NCBI RefSeq assembly: GCF_010686655.1
Contig: NZ_JAAGVY010000035.1
Span: forward strand, 1-52,319
Source of the DNA: Cryomorpha ignava
Lineage (GTDB): Bacteria; Bacteroidota; Bacteroidia; Flavobacteriales_D; Cryomorphaceae
Length of the DNA: 52,319 bases
Direction: 5' to 3'
Both the position numbers and the translations under genes were made by a program. Of this stretch, positions 7,227-14,589 are shown one piece after another (the stretch's first letter is position 1; each line of letters starts with the position of its first letter). The notes beneath the pieces were generated by a model. It worked only from the letters and a program-made list of their open reading frames with translations. It did not search any database and was not told the DNA's origin.

Positions 7227-8543
7227 ATGAAAACCAAAACACGAATTCTTAATCTCCTTATCTTTTTGCCTTTTGCGGCGCGAGCAAATTGGCACAGCAA
7301 GATTACTAAGTTCAGAGCAATTAGCGTCTTAGGTTTTGCACTATTCTTGATGGTATCAAATTCATTGTTCGCACAATTTGAAACCTGCAATTCTTCAACG
7401 TCCAAAGACCTTTACGACATCTTTTTTATTGATTCCGAAATAGGAATTGCGGTAGGTGATTCTGGAACTATAGTTCGTAGCATCGATGCCGGGCTTAATT
7501 GGGAAACTGTGCTCTCGGTAGATACGATTTGGTTGCGTAAAGTGGCCTTCTTTAACGAGCAAATTGGTCTGGCCATAGGCAGTGATATTTACCGAACAGT
7601 TGATGGAGGAATAAATTGGACTATTGTTGAATTTGATCAATTGCAATATTTCGCGGATATTGCAATTTTCAACGATTCAACTTGCGTAATATCAGGAAAT
7701 CCGGATCGTCTGATACGTTCAAACGATTATGGATTAACGTGGGACGTTTTATACGATGAAACATCGCAATTTCATTTCAATTTCCTATCATTTCTGAATA
7801 GTGAAATTGGATTTTCGAGTTTGGCAATTGATGGAATAGGTTCTAATTTGATTGGAAAAACAACGAATGGTGGTGTAGACTGGGAAGTTGTTAATGGGGA
7901 AGGATTTACAGTTCCTACCGTTTTGGAAGCGTTTAAATTTCTATCTGAAGATGAAGGTTTTAATGGCGGGTGGTATAATCCCCAATTAGAAAAAACTACC
8001 GATGGTGGTGCAACTTGGAATCAGGCTGCAATTGATACAAGTGGTTTGATATTTTCTGCAGCTGTACTCGACTTTCATATCAATGCCGATCAGCCAAATT
8101 CCTACTTTGCATCTTGTTGGTATGGAGAACTTTATAAATCAATAGACGGTGGTGATTCTTGGATGCCATTAGAAACAGGAGCATCCACTACAAGCAGGCT
8201 CTACGGCGTTTATTTTATTGACGAACAGAATGGGTGGGTAGTTGGTTCAGATGGGTTAATTCTGAAGACAACAACTGGCGGTGAAATTTTGAGTATTGAC
8301 AAGGCCGAACTATCTTTAAAGCTCAAAGTATTTCCAAACCCTTCATCAAATGAACTAAAGATTCAATTTGAAGAAGGTATTTCTATTCGCCAATTGGAAT
8401 TAATGGATACCAATGGCAAGGTGGTAAAATCATTTCCTAATAATCTCACCCAGCTTGATCTTTCAGGTCTTGCATCGGGAGTTTATATTTTAAAGATTTT
8501 GACTGATCATGGAGTTGTGAATAAGCGGATTGTTATGGAGTGA
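7227..8543 (+). CDS. Secreted YCF48-like beta-propeller protein with T9SS sorting domain
   Basis: About 438 residues from the ATG at 7227; a TTG 27 bases earlier is less likely. The N-terminus is unusually long: a first hydrophobic segment (LNLLIFLPFAARA) and a second, better signal peptide (SVLGFALFLMVSNSLFAQ) about 40 residues in. Repeats with x-D-x-G-x-x-W cores follow (RSIDAGLNWETV, RTVDGGINWTIV, KTTDGGATWNQ, KSIDGGDSWMP), with the VYFIDEQNGWVVGSDG signature of YCF48-like propellers. The protein ends in a type A T9SS domain (VFPNPSSNELKIQF ... ASGVYILKI ... KRIVME). It is a tandem paralogue of the gene at 5921-7126. Confidence 0.85.
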   Translation: MKTKTRILNLLIFLPFAARANWHSKITKFRAISVLGFALFLMVSNSLFAQFETCNSSTSKDLYDIFFIDSEIGIAVGDSGTIVRSIDAGLNWETVLSVDTIWLRKVAFFNEQIGLAIGSDIYRTVDGGINWTIVEFDQLQYFADIAIFNDSTCVISGNPDRLIRSNDYGLTWDVLYDETSQFHFNFLSFLNSEIGFSSLAIDGIGSNLIGKTTNGGVDWEVVNGEGFTVPTVLEAFKFLSEDEGFNGGWYNPQLEKTTDGGATWNQAAIDTSGLIFSAAVLDFHINADQPNSYFASCWYGELYKSIDGGDSWMPLETGASTTSRLYGVYFIDEQNGWVVGSDGLILKTTTGGEILSIDKAELSLKLKVFPNPSSNELKIQFEEGISIRQLELMDTNGKVVKSFPNNLTQLDLSGLASGVYILKILTDHGVVNKRIVME

Positions 8544-8565
8544 TTGTTTAAAGTTCATCAGAGGG

Positions 8566-8616
8566 TCTTTTTATAATATAGTCCATGCCTTGACCAAATT
8601 TAGCTAAATTTAGTCA
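8566..8616 (-). pseudogene. Remnant 5' end and operator of an ATPase-B-type gene
   Basis: On the minus strand an ATG at 8586-8584 reads M-D-Y-I-I-K-R before the similarity stops. ATPase B at 26534-27688 begins M-D-Y-I-V-K-R. The DNA just upstream of both start codons is nearly identical and contains the same 26-bp palindrome (here 8591-8616: arms TGACCAAATTTAG and CTAAATTTAGTCA). Only about seven codons and the operator survive. The fragment points away from ATPase A, whose start is 250 bases to the right. Confidence 0.8.
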
Positions 8617-8768
8617 GTTCACAGACTGGTTTGTTTTAAATGGGGATATGTTAATGTTGAGCTCAATGATTGTTGACTTCAGTGGCCGTAAGATGCAGGT
8701 TTGGCACCAGAATTTCGTAGAGATCTTATTGCATCGAAAACCAACGAAGCTCGGTGAAAATGTCAAAA

Positions 8769-8794
8769 TGAACGAATTAACGTCATTTGGTTCA
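8769..8794. promoter_or_regulatory. Upstream imperfect palindrome of ATPase A (operator candidate)
   Basis: Arms TGAACGAA and TTTGGTTCA flank a centre containing ACGT. It is related to, but less symmetric than, the palindrome 5 bases further on. The same pair of sites is present in the dead copy at 26309-26369. Confidence 0.5.
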
Positions 8795-8799
8795 ATCGT

Positions 8800-8827
8800 T
8801 TGAACGAATTTACGTAAATTTGTTCAA
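8800..8827. promoter_or_regulatory. Palindromic operator overlapping the -7 box of ATPase A
   Basis: A 28-bp near-perfect inverted repeat: left arm TTGAACGAATTTAC, right arm GTAAATTTGTTCAA, centre ACGT. The right arm contains TAAATTTG (8815-8822), a match to the Bacteroidota -7 element TAnnTTTG. The ATG follows 9 bases after the palindrome, so a protein bound here would block transcription. The ATPase B operator has the same shape (TAAATTTG followed by a TCAA end). Confidence 0.65.
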
Positions 8828-8836
8828 AACGTGGAA

Positions 8837-9982
8837 ATGAAGCCTTATCCCAGAATAGTCAAAACACAAATTGAAAAATATTTGAGACCAAATAAAGTTG
8901 TCGTTCTGCTCGGCCCCAGAAGAGTAGGAAAGACTTTTCTTATTCAACAGATACTTAGTGAAACCAATGAGCCTTATGTATTGCTTAACGGTGAAGATCT
9001 TGCTACAAGAGAATTATTTTCACGACGAAGTAAAATTGCCTTAGAAAAAATAGTAAGTGGAAAGAACTTTCTGATTATTGATGAAGCTCAAAAAATACCT
9101 GATATTGGTAATGCTTTAAAGTTAATGGTTGATGAAATCAACGGATTAAAAATTCTGGTTACAGGGTCGTCGGCATTTGATGTTGAAAATTACACGGGCG
9201 AGCCGCTTACTGGACGAAAAATGACGTTTAAGCTTTACAGTATTTCAGAGCAAGAACTATCAAAAGTGAACCCTTTGATTAACAAGGTTGATCAATTACA
9301 TTCAAGCTTAATTTTTGGAAATTACCCGGAACTATTACAAATGAAAACAGATGAGGAAAAGCATCTGTATTTGCGCGAACTATTACATTCTTACTTGTTA
9401 AAAGATATTCTCACTTTTGAGACGATACAGAATTCTGACAAAATTATCGATCTGCTTAGATTAATTGCTTTTCAAGTTGGTAGTGAAGTTAGTATTCCTG
9501 AATTGTCAAAAACGCTACAAATTAGCAGAAATACGGTCGATAAGTACTTAGACCTGCTAACAAAGGTATTTGTAATCACCAAAGTAGGCGGGTTTAGCCG
9601 AAATTTGAGAAAAGAAGTGACCAAAAGCAATATGTATTATTTTCTTGATAATGGAATTCGAAATATTCTAATAGGTAATTTGAATCCCATTCAGTTGCGA
9701 AACGACATGGGAATATTGTGGGAAAATTATATGGTTAGCGAGCGCGTTAAATTTCAGAGCTACAGCAATATGTTGGTTTACAATTACTTTTGGCGCACAT
9801 ACGATCAACAAGAAATAGACTGGATTGAAGATAGAGGAGGGGAACTTCATGCCTACGAATTTAAATGGAGTGTAAGAAAGAAGGCCAGAGTCCCCGCAGG
9901 ATGGAAGAGCGCATACCCCGATGCCAGTTTTAACGTTGTTAATCCTGATACTTATTCTGAGTGGTTGAATTTAGATGGTTAG
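8837..9982 (+). CDS. AAA family ATPase with DUF4143 (copy A)
   Basis: About 381 residues from ATG 8837; a GTG at 8831 is in frame. Walker A is LLGPRRVGKT (about residues 24-33), Walker B FLIIDEAQK (about 78-86), with a sensor-like VTGSSAFD. The N-terminal part is AAA_14. Then come a helix-turn-helix-like region (SIPELSKTLQISRNTVDKYL) and the DUF4143 C-terminus with QQEIDWIEDRG ... AYEFKW, the D/E-x-K pattern of a degenerate PD-(D/E)xK nuclease-like fold. The family's job is unsettled; members are common, mobile and often multi-copy. It is a clear paralogue of ATPase B at 26534-27688. The upstream palindromes suggest autoregulation. Confidence 0.88.
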   Translation: MKPYPRIVKTQIEKYLRPNKVVVLLGPRRVGKTFLIQQILSETNEPYVLLNGEDLATRELFSRRSKIALEKIVSGKNFLIIDEAQKIPDIGNALKLMVDEINGLKILVTGSSAFDVENYTGEPLTGRKMTFKLYSISEQELSKVNPLINKVDQLHSSLIFGNYPELLQMKTDEEKHLYLRELLHSYLLKDILTFETIQNSDKIIDLLRLIAFQVGSEVSIPELSKTLQISRNTVDKYLDLLTKVFVITKVGGFSRNLRKEVTKSNMYYFLDNGIRNILIGNLNPIQLRNDMGILWENYMVSERVKFQSYSNMLVYNYFWRTYDQQEIDWIEDRGGELHAYEFKWSVRKKARVPAGWKSAYPDASFNVVNPDTYSEWLNLDG

Positions 9983-10074
9983 AATAAATGAAGCCTGTAC
10001 CGTCACCTTTTTAAATGGTGTTTGTTACCAAATACATATATAGAGAAGAGCGATCATCAAACCCGGGGAAATGC

Positions 10075-10116
10075 CAGAATGGAGAAGCTCCAATTAAAAT
10101 TGAACCATTAAAATAG
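10075..10116 (+). pseudogene. C-terminal tail of a DUF4160 protein
   Basis: A plus-strand frame reads Q-N-G-E-A-P-I-K-I-E-P-L-K then TAG at 10114-10116, seven bases before the DUF2442 ATG. DUF4160 proteins end in just this way (W-x-x-x-x-x-G-x-x-P-x-K-I-x-P-L) and are normally encoded directly upstream of DUF2442. The rest of the DUF4160 gene is missing. A similar tail (KWLKCQKGEVPSKVEPI) stands at 47581-47634. Confidence 0.65.
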
Positions 10117-10122
10117 GAAAGC

Positions 10123-10383
10123 ATGAAACCAATATGGATTACCGAAGCAGTTTACAAAGATGAGTTTAGAGTCTTCTTAAAATTCAATGATGGAAAAAGT
10201 GGTATAGTCGATTTAATAGATAAGCTTGAAGGCCATATTTTCGAGCCCTTAAAAGACAAAACCTTTTTTAAAAACTTTAAGCTTAACACTTGGACACTTG
10301 AATGGCCAAATGGCGCAGATTTGGCACCTGAATTTCTTTATGATTTGATTAGCGAAAATGAGAAAGTATTCTCACAGAAATAA
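10123..10383 (+). CDS. DUF2442 domain protein (only intact copy of five)
   Basis: This 86-residue protein matches DUF2442 throughout: an N-terminal strand (IWITEAVYKDEFRVFLKFND), a central V-D-L...F-x-x-L-K-D-K-T-F-F, and the diagnostic W-P-N-G-A-D-L-A-P-E-F-L-Y near residues 62-74. DUF2442 and DUF4160 form a two-gene unit often described as toxin-antitoxin-like, without firm biochemical proof. The DUF4160 partner is reduced to its tail here. Four decayed copies of this gene lie at 26103, 27755, 43809 and 47637. Downstream is a convergent copA 3' fragment. Confidence 0.88.
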   Translation: MKPIWITEAVYKDEFRVFLKFNDGKSGIVDLIDKLEGHIFEPLKDKTFFKNFKLNTWTLEWPNGADLAPEFLYDLISENEKVFSQK

Positions 10384-10476
10384 CCTTATCTTCCGATTTA
10401 AGGCTCGTTCCGCTCGCCCAATTAACAAGAATCGTAGATGGTGACCGTCAGCATCACTACCAAACTCCAAGAAATC

Positions 10477-10640
10477 TCACCCAAAATTCATCCCCTTTAA
10501 CCTTAAAACATTCGCAATTACCGAAACATAGCTAAAACTCATAGCCACAGCAGCAATCATTGGCGAAAGCCAAATTCCCAGAAATTGAAACGAAATTCCA
10601 GCAGCAATCGAATCCTGCAACACAATGTAAATCAACGTAT
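10477..10640 (-). pseudogene. copA 3'-end remnant, diverged copy
   Basis: The minus strand encodes about 52 residues (...AAGISFQFLGIWLSPMIAA, VAMSFSYVSVIANVLRLKG, then MNFG and a stop). They align to the C-terminus of CopA at 47818-50358 ([38 protein letters not shown]). The similarity stops near 10640. It is more diverged than the second fragment at 44229-44435 and lies, like it, just downstream of and convergent to a DUF2442 gene. Confidence 0.85.
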
Positions 10641-10951
10641 CAATAAGTTTAAATCAATATTTTTAATCATCATATTACTCAAATCCCTACTTTCGCTATT
10701 CCGGAAAGGTCGCCGGGTCTAAGTTTGCCCAAATCAATTTTGTGAAGCGTTATAAATTCCGCAAAACAAGGGCTGTAGCCAATACAACCCCAGCCCTTTC
10801 TTTAACGAACTAATTTGCCAAAAGAGCCAAACCAACCCACCTAAACGTATTACCAATTATACTTCTGGCCATTGCCAAATAAAGCTTAGCGAACAACTCG
10901 TTCCGACGGTTTGGAATGACTCCAATAGTTTTTACATCTTCACCTATTCTC
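10641..10951. other. Intergenic stretch with one hairpin
   Basis: There is no supportable gene. A hairpin with perfect 8-bp arms (AAGGGCTG 10768-10775, CAGCCCTT 10791-10798) lies downstream of the pump gene and is followed by TTTCTTT on the plus strand. It may stop transcripts from either side. The remaining sequence gives only short interrupted frames. Confidence 0.5.
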
Positions 10952-13900
10952 TCAAATCAAATTGACTTCTTTTGTAGGCCGTCTTTTATTGACTACCAAC
11001 AGATACACACAAGGAATAACAACTAAATTTAAAATCGTAGCTGTAAGCAAACCACCCAAAATAACCACAGCCATAGGACTTTGTATTTCACTTCCCGGTT
11101 CGCCGCCTTTCAAGGCTAATGGTATCAATGCCAAACCTGTTGTAAAGGCTGTCATTAAAATTGGGTTTAAACGGTCTATAGCTCCTGTTTTTATCAATTC
11201 GAAGCCTTGCATCCCTTCCTTTCTCAAATCTTCATAGCGTGACACCAATAAAATACCGTTACGCGTTGCAATTCCAAAGAGACTAATAAATCCGATGGTG
11301 GCTGCAATACTGATAATTCCTGATGTGAAATAGACTATTAAAATGCCACCTATTAAAGCTAACGGTAAATTGATGAGTACCACAAATGCCAATTTTATAT
11401 CCTTAAATTCATAATACAGCAACAGAAATATAATGGCTATGGCAATAATCGCAGTTATCAAAAGCATTCGCGATGCTTTGGCTTCACTTTCAAACTGTCC
11501 GCCGTATTGAATTCGATAACCTTCAGGCATATTTACATTGTTTGCCACAACTTCTTTGATTTCTTCTACGGCACCGCGTAAATCCCTGCCTTGTACATTG
11601 GCAGCGACTACAATTTTACGTTGTACGTCTTCACGGCTAATCTTACTCGGACTGCTTACAGAAGCAACCGTTGCCAATTCCCCTAAAGTAGTTTGACCGC
11701 CATTTGGCAAACTGATTAAGGCATTGCCAATGTTTTCGATATTATCCCGAAATGGTTTCCCGTAGCGAACCACCAAATCAAAATACTTCTGACCTTCATA
11801 AATCTCACCTGCTTCTTCGCCTGCAAAGGCAATATCTACTTGCTGCATTAAATTACCAACCGTCATACCATAAGCCGAAAGGATTTGGCGTTTTGGCTGG
11901 ATGCGTATTTGCGGCACTTCAATTTGCTGGTCAACCGCAACATCTGCCAACCCATCAATATCTTTGATGTTCTGCTCCACGCTTTTACCTACTTCAAACA
12001 AGCGTTGCAAATCTGAACCGAATATTTTGATGGCAATATTGGCTCGCGTACCCGAAAGCATGTGGTCTATGCGGTGCGCAATGGGTTGCCCCAACGTAAT
12101 ATTAACACCCGGCGCAACGCTCAATTTGTTCCTGACTTCTTCAAAAAATTCTTCTTTGGTTTTGTCTTTGAGAACAAAAGGCACATCAATTTCCGAAGCA
12201 TTTACGCCTTGCGCATGTTCGTCTAATTCGGCACGACCTTGTCTGCGGGTTACGACTTCCACTTCGGGTAAATCCAGCAATATTGTCTCTATCAATATTC
12301 CTGTTTTGTTGCTCTCTTCCAAAGACATTGCCGGTGGGCCAACCACACTAATTACCAGTGAGCCTTCATTAAATTCGGGTAGAAAACTTCTTCCCAATTG
12401 AGTCATTACGAAAAGACTGATCACAAAGGCAATTACCGTAACGCCGATAATGGTCTTTGGTATTTTTGTAGCCCGTTCCAATAAGTTGCCATAATGTTTT
12501 TGCAACCATCGTTCTACACGCGTGCCGTCTGCTTGCTTTTTCAATAGCTTTTCGCTATTTAATAAATATGAACATAAAATAGGGGTTACTGTTACCGCAA
12601 CAACCAATGATGTTAAAACGGATGTTACAAACGCAATTCCCAATGGTTGCAGCAATCGTCCTTCCATTCCGCTTAAAAAGAATAAAGGAATAAATGATAC
12701 AATAATAATTAGTGTTGCAATGATGATGGAACTTCGTATTTCTACCGAAGCATCACGAACAACCGTTATGGTAGATTGGCGTTCTGCCTTTGGTTTCCGA
12801 ATGTTTTCGCGTAAGCGTTTATACACATTTTCCACATCGATAATCGCATCATCTACCAATGCCCCAATTGCTATTGCCATCCCACCTAAACTCATTGTAT
12901 TGATGGTATAACCCATCCATTTTAAAATAATGATTGACACCAATAATGAAATAGGAATTGCCAATAAAGAAATGAGCGTTGTTCGCCAATTCATCAAAAA
13001 GATGAAAAGGATAATCATTACAAAAAAGGCACCTTCCAATAAAGTTTGATTCAAATTGCTGATGGAAGCATCAATAAAATCGGACTGTCTAAAGATTTGA
13101 CTTTTGATATCGACACCTTTCGGCAAGGTTTTTTCCAAATCGGCAATCGCTTCATCAAGTCGGTCTGTCAATTCAAGAGTATTGACATCGGGCTGTTTCG
13201 AAATGGTTAAAATTACAGCCGGTTTTGCATTCAATGATCCATCGCCTATTTTATCCGCAGCACCAATCTGAACAGTTGCCACATCTTTTATTTTGATGGT
13301 TTGACCATTGACTTGTTTCAAAACCGCTTCTTGCAAATCTTCCAACGCATAAGCTCTACCGCTTCCTTTAATGATGTATTGATTACCATATTGATTGATA
13401 ATTCCGCCGGGCGCATTCGTATTCGATTCTTTAACCTTTTCTACCAATTCAGATAGGCCTACACCGTAATGCTTCATCTTTTCAGGATTGGCAAATACTT
13501 GGTATTGCTTGTAATCGCCACCGATGACCACTACGTTCGCAATGCCACCAATCGCTTTTAAACGTGGTCTGATTGTCCAATCCGATAAGGTTCTCAACTC
13601 CATTGGCGACAAACTATCTGAAGTCACTCCCAACAACATTATTTCGCCCATAATGGATGAGATAGGTGCCATTGTTGGTGCGCCAATACCTTCCGGCAAA
13701 TTCTCTCTTACCATTGGGATTCGCTCGCTCACAATTTGACGCGCCCGATATATATCGGTTCCCCATTCAAATTCTATCCATACTATGGATATTCCAGCTG
13801 CCGACGAAGAGCGAATCCTTCTCACATTTGGCGAACCATTTAAGGCCGTTTCCAATTGATAGGTTACTAATTTTTCGACTTCTTCAGATTCCATTCCGTG

Positions 13901-14059
13901 TGCTTCGGTAAGAATGGTTACCGTGGGTGCAGTAAGGTCTGGGAATACATCGACGTTCATTGTGCGGGCGTAATAAATACCCAACACGCTCAACGCAACC
14001 GCTCCCAACAGGATGAGCAATCTATTGTGAAGTGAAACTGATAATATTTTGTTTAACAT
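10952..14059 (-). CDS. Heavy-metal efflux RND pump (CzcA/CusA type)
   Basis: This 1035-residue inner-membrane proton antiporter has the normal length for HME-RND pumps. It shows the N-terminal transmembrane helix (LLILLGAVALSVLGIYYA), the porter-domain start (MNVDVFPDLTAPTVTI), and the TM4 signature GALVDDAIIDVEN at about residues 397-410, which carries the proton-relay acidic residues. The second half repeats the TM block (KLAFVVLINLPLALIGG; GIATRNGILLVSRY). It would take metal ions from periplasm or cytoplasm and pass them through the adaptor at 14590-16092 to the TolC protein at 16434-17618. The substrate cannot be read safely; Cu/Ag or Zn/Co/Cd are possible. The S23 gene separates it from its adaptor. 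Confidence 0.93.
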   Translation of the reverse strand: MLNKILSVSLHNRLLILLGAVALSVLGIYYARTMNVDVFPDLTAPTVTILTEAHGMESEEVEKLVTYQLETALNGSPNVRRIRSSSAAGISIVWIEFEWGTDIYRARQIVSERIPMVRENLPEGIGAPTMAPISSIMGEIMLLGVTSDSLSPMELRTLSDWTIRPRLKAIGGIANVVVIGGDYKQYQVFANPEKMKHYGVGLSELVEKVKESNTNAPGGIINQYGNQYIIKGSGRAYALEDLQEAVLKQVNGQTIKIKDVATVQIGAADKIGDGSLNAKPAVILTISKQPDVNTLELTDRLDEAIADLEKTLPKGVDIKSQIFRQSDFIDASISNLNQTLLEGAFFVMIILFIFLMNWRTTLISLLAIPISLLVSIIILKWMGYTINTMSLGGMAIAIGALVDDAIIDVENVYKRLRENIRKPKAERQSTITVVRDASVEIRSSIIIATLIIIVSFIPLFFLSGMEGRLLQPLGIAFVTSVLTSLVVAVTVTPILCSYLLNSEKLLKKQADGTRVERWLQKHYGNLLERATKIPKTIIGVTVIAFVISLFVMTQLGRSFLPEFNEGSLVISVVGPPAMSLEESNKTGILIETILLDLPEVEVVTRRQGRAELDEHAQGVNASEIDVPFVLKDKTKEEFFEEVRNKLSVAPGVNITLGQPIAHRIDHMLSGTRANIAIKIFGSDLQRLFEVGKSVEQNIKDIDGLADVAVDQQIEVPQIRIQPKRQILSAYGMTVGNLMQQVDIAFAGEEAGEIYEGQKYFDLVVRYGKPFRDNIENIGNALISLPNGGQTTLGELATVASVSSPSKISREDVQRKIVVAANVQGRDLRGAVEEIKEVVANNVNMPEGYRIQYGGQFESEAKASRMLLITAIIAIAIIFLLLYYEFKDIKLAFVVLINLPLALIGGILIVYFTSGIISIAATIGFISLFGIATRNGILLVSRYEDLRKEGMQGFELIKTGAIDRLNPILMTAFTTGLALIPLALKGGEPGSEIQSPMAVVILGGLLTATILNLVVIPCVYLLVVNKRRPTKEVNLI

Positions 14060-14061
14060 GT

Positions 14062-14122
14062 AAGAAATTTTGAATGTTGAATTTTAAATGTTGAATGCTC
14101 AATGTTGAATTTCGAATGGCGA
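14062..14122. repeat. TGTTGAAT-rich direct repeats, left flank of the S23 gene
   Basis: Four or more spaced copies of TGTTGAAT(TTT) variants (TTTTGAATGTTGAATTTTA, ATGTTGAATGCTCAATGTTG). Similar repeats, partly inverted, lie on the other side of the S23 gene at 14498-14589. Together they bracket the four-helix-bundle gene. Confidence 0.7.
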
Positions 14123-14123
14123 A

Positions 14124-14471
14124 TTAGTTGTTTTGAGAAGTTTTGACAATTGCGGTAAGTATATTGATGAGTTGTTCTACATCGTTCAAGTGAGATTTTA
14201 CATTCACATTTACGAGATTACTTCTATCAATCAACTTTAGCCAGTACCTTGTTTCTCTTGCTTCTTTTGATGAAATAGACATTTTGGCTGTAAAATCTTT
14301 TTTGGAAATGGCTGCCGTAGCTTCTTCCACATTCGCACCTATACTTGTTCCACTTCTTAAAACTTGTTTGGAAAGGACATACTCATTCTGGGCTTTCATT
14401 TCTTTATAAAGTTCAATTATTTGCAGAGCAAAATCGAATGACTTGGTTAAAATGATGTTCTCTTTATTCAT
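14124..14471 (-). CDS. Four-helix-bundle protein (S23 / 23S rRNA intervening-sequence type)
   Basis: This 115-residue protein matches the S23 family: helix 1 SFDFALQIIELYKEM, the conserved S-x-Q-x-x-R-S-G-T-S-I-G-A-N-V-E-E-A core (about residues 35-52), KDFTAKMSISSKEARETRYWLKL split over helix 3, and a C-terminal helix. The family was named from insertions in 23S rRNA, but in Bacteroidota it is very often a free-standing gene in intergenic repeats, as here. The gene sits inside the RND operon between adaptor and pump, flanked by TGTTGAAT repeats, which looks like an insertion. Its function is unknown. Confidence 0.9.
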   Translation of the reverse strand: MNKENIILTKSFDFALQIIELYKEMKAQNEYVLSKQVLRSGTSIGANVEEATAAISKKDFTAKMSISSKEARETRYWLKLIDRSNLVNVNVKSHLNDVEQLINILTAIVKTSQNN

Positions 14472-14497
14472 GATTATTTTTTTTATTAATGGTTAAT

Positions 14498-14589
14498 TTT
14501 TAGTTTTTAATGTTGAATGTTGAATTTTTAATGCGTACACAATTCAAAATTTATAATTCACAATTCAACATTTCCAATTCAACATTCCA
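14498..14589. repeat. Repeats on the right flank of the S23 gene, with inverted copies
   Basis: TTAATGTTGAATGTTGAAT is followed 30-60 bases later by inverted copies (ACAATTCAACATTTCC, AATTCAACATTCC). The block ends exactly at the stop codon of the RND adaptor gene. With 14062-14122 it forms an inverted-repeat frame around the S23 gene. Confidence 0.7.

Noticed and set aside
10768-10798. tRNA-like fold or riboswitch
   Set aside because: A simple 8-bp hairpin without cloverleaf elements; better read as a possible terminator.
14124-14471. rRNA intervening sequence
   Set aside because: The S23-family name suggests an insertion in 23S rRNA, but no rRNA sequence is present on either side; it is a free-standing gene.
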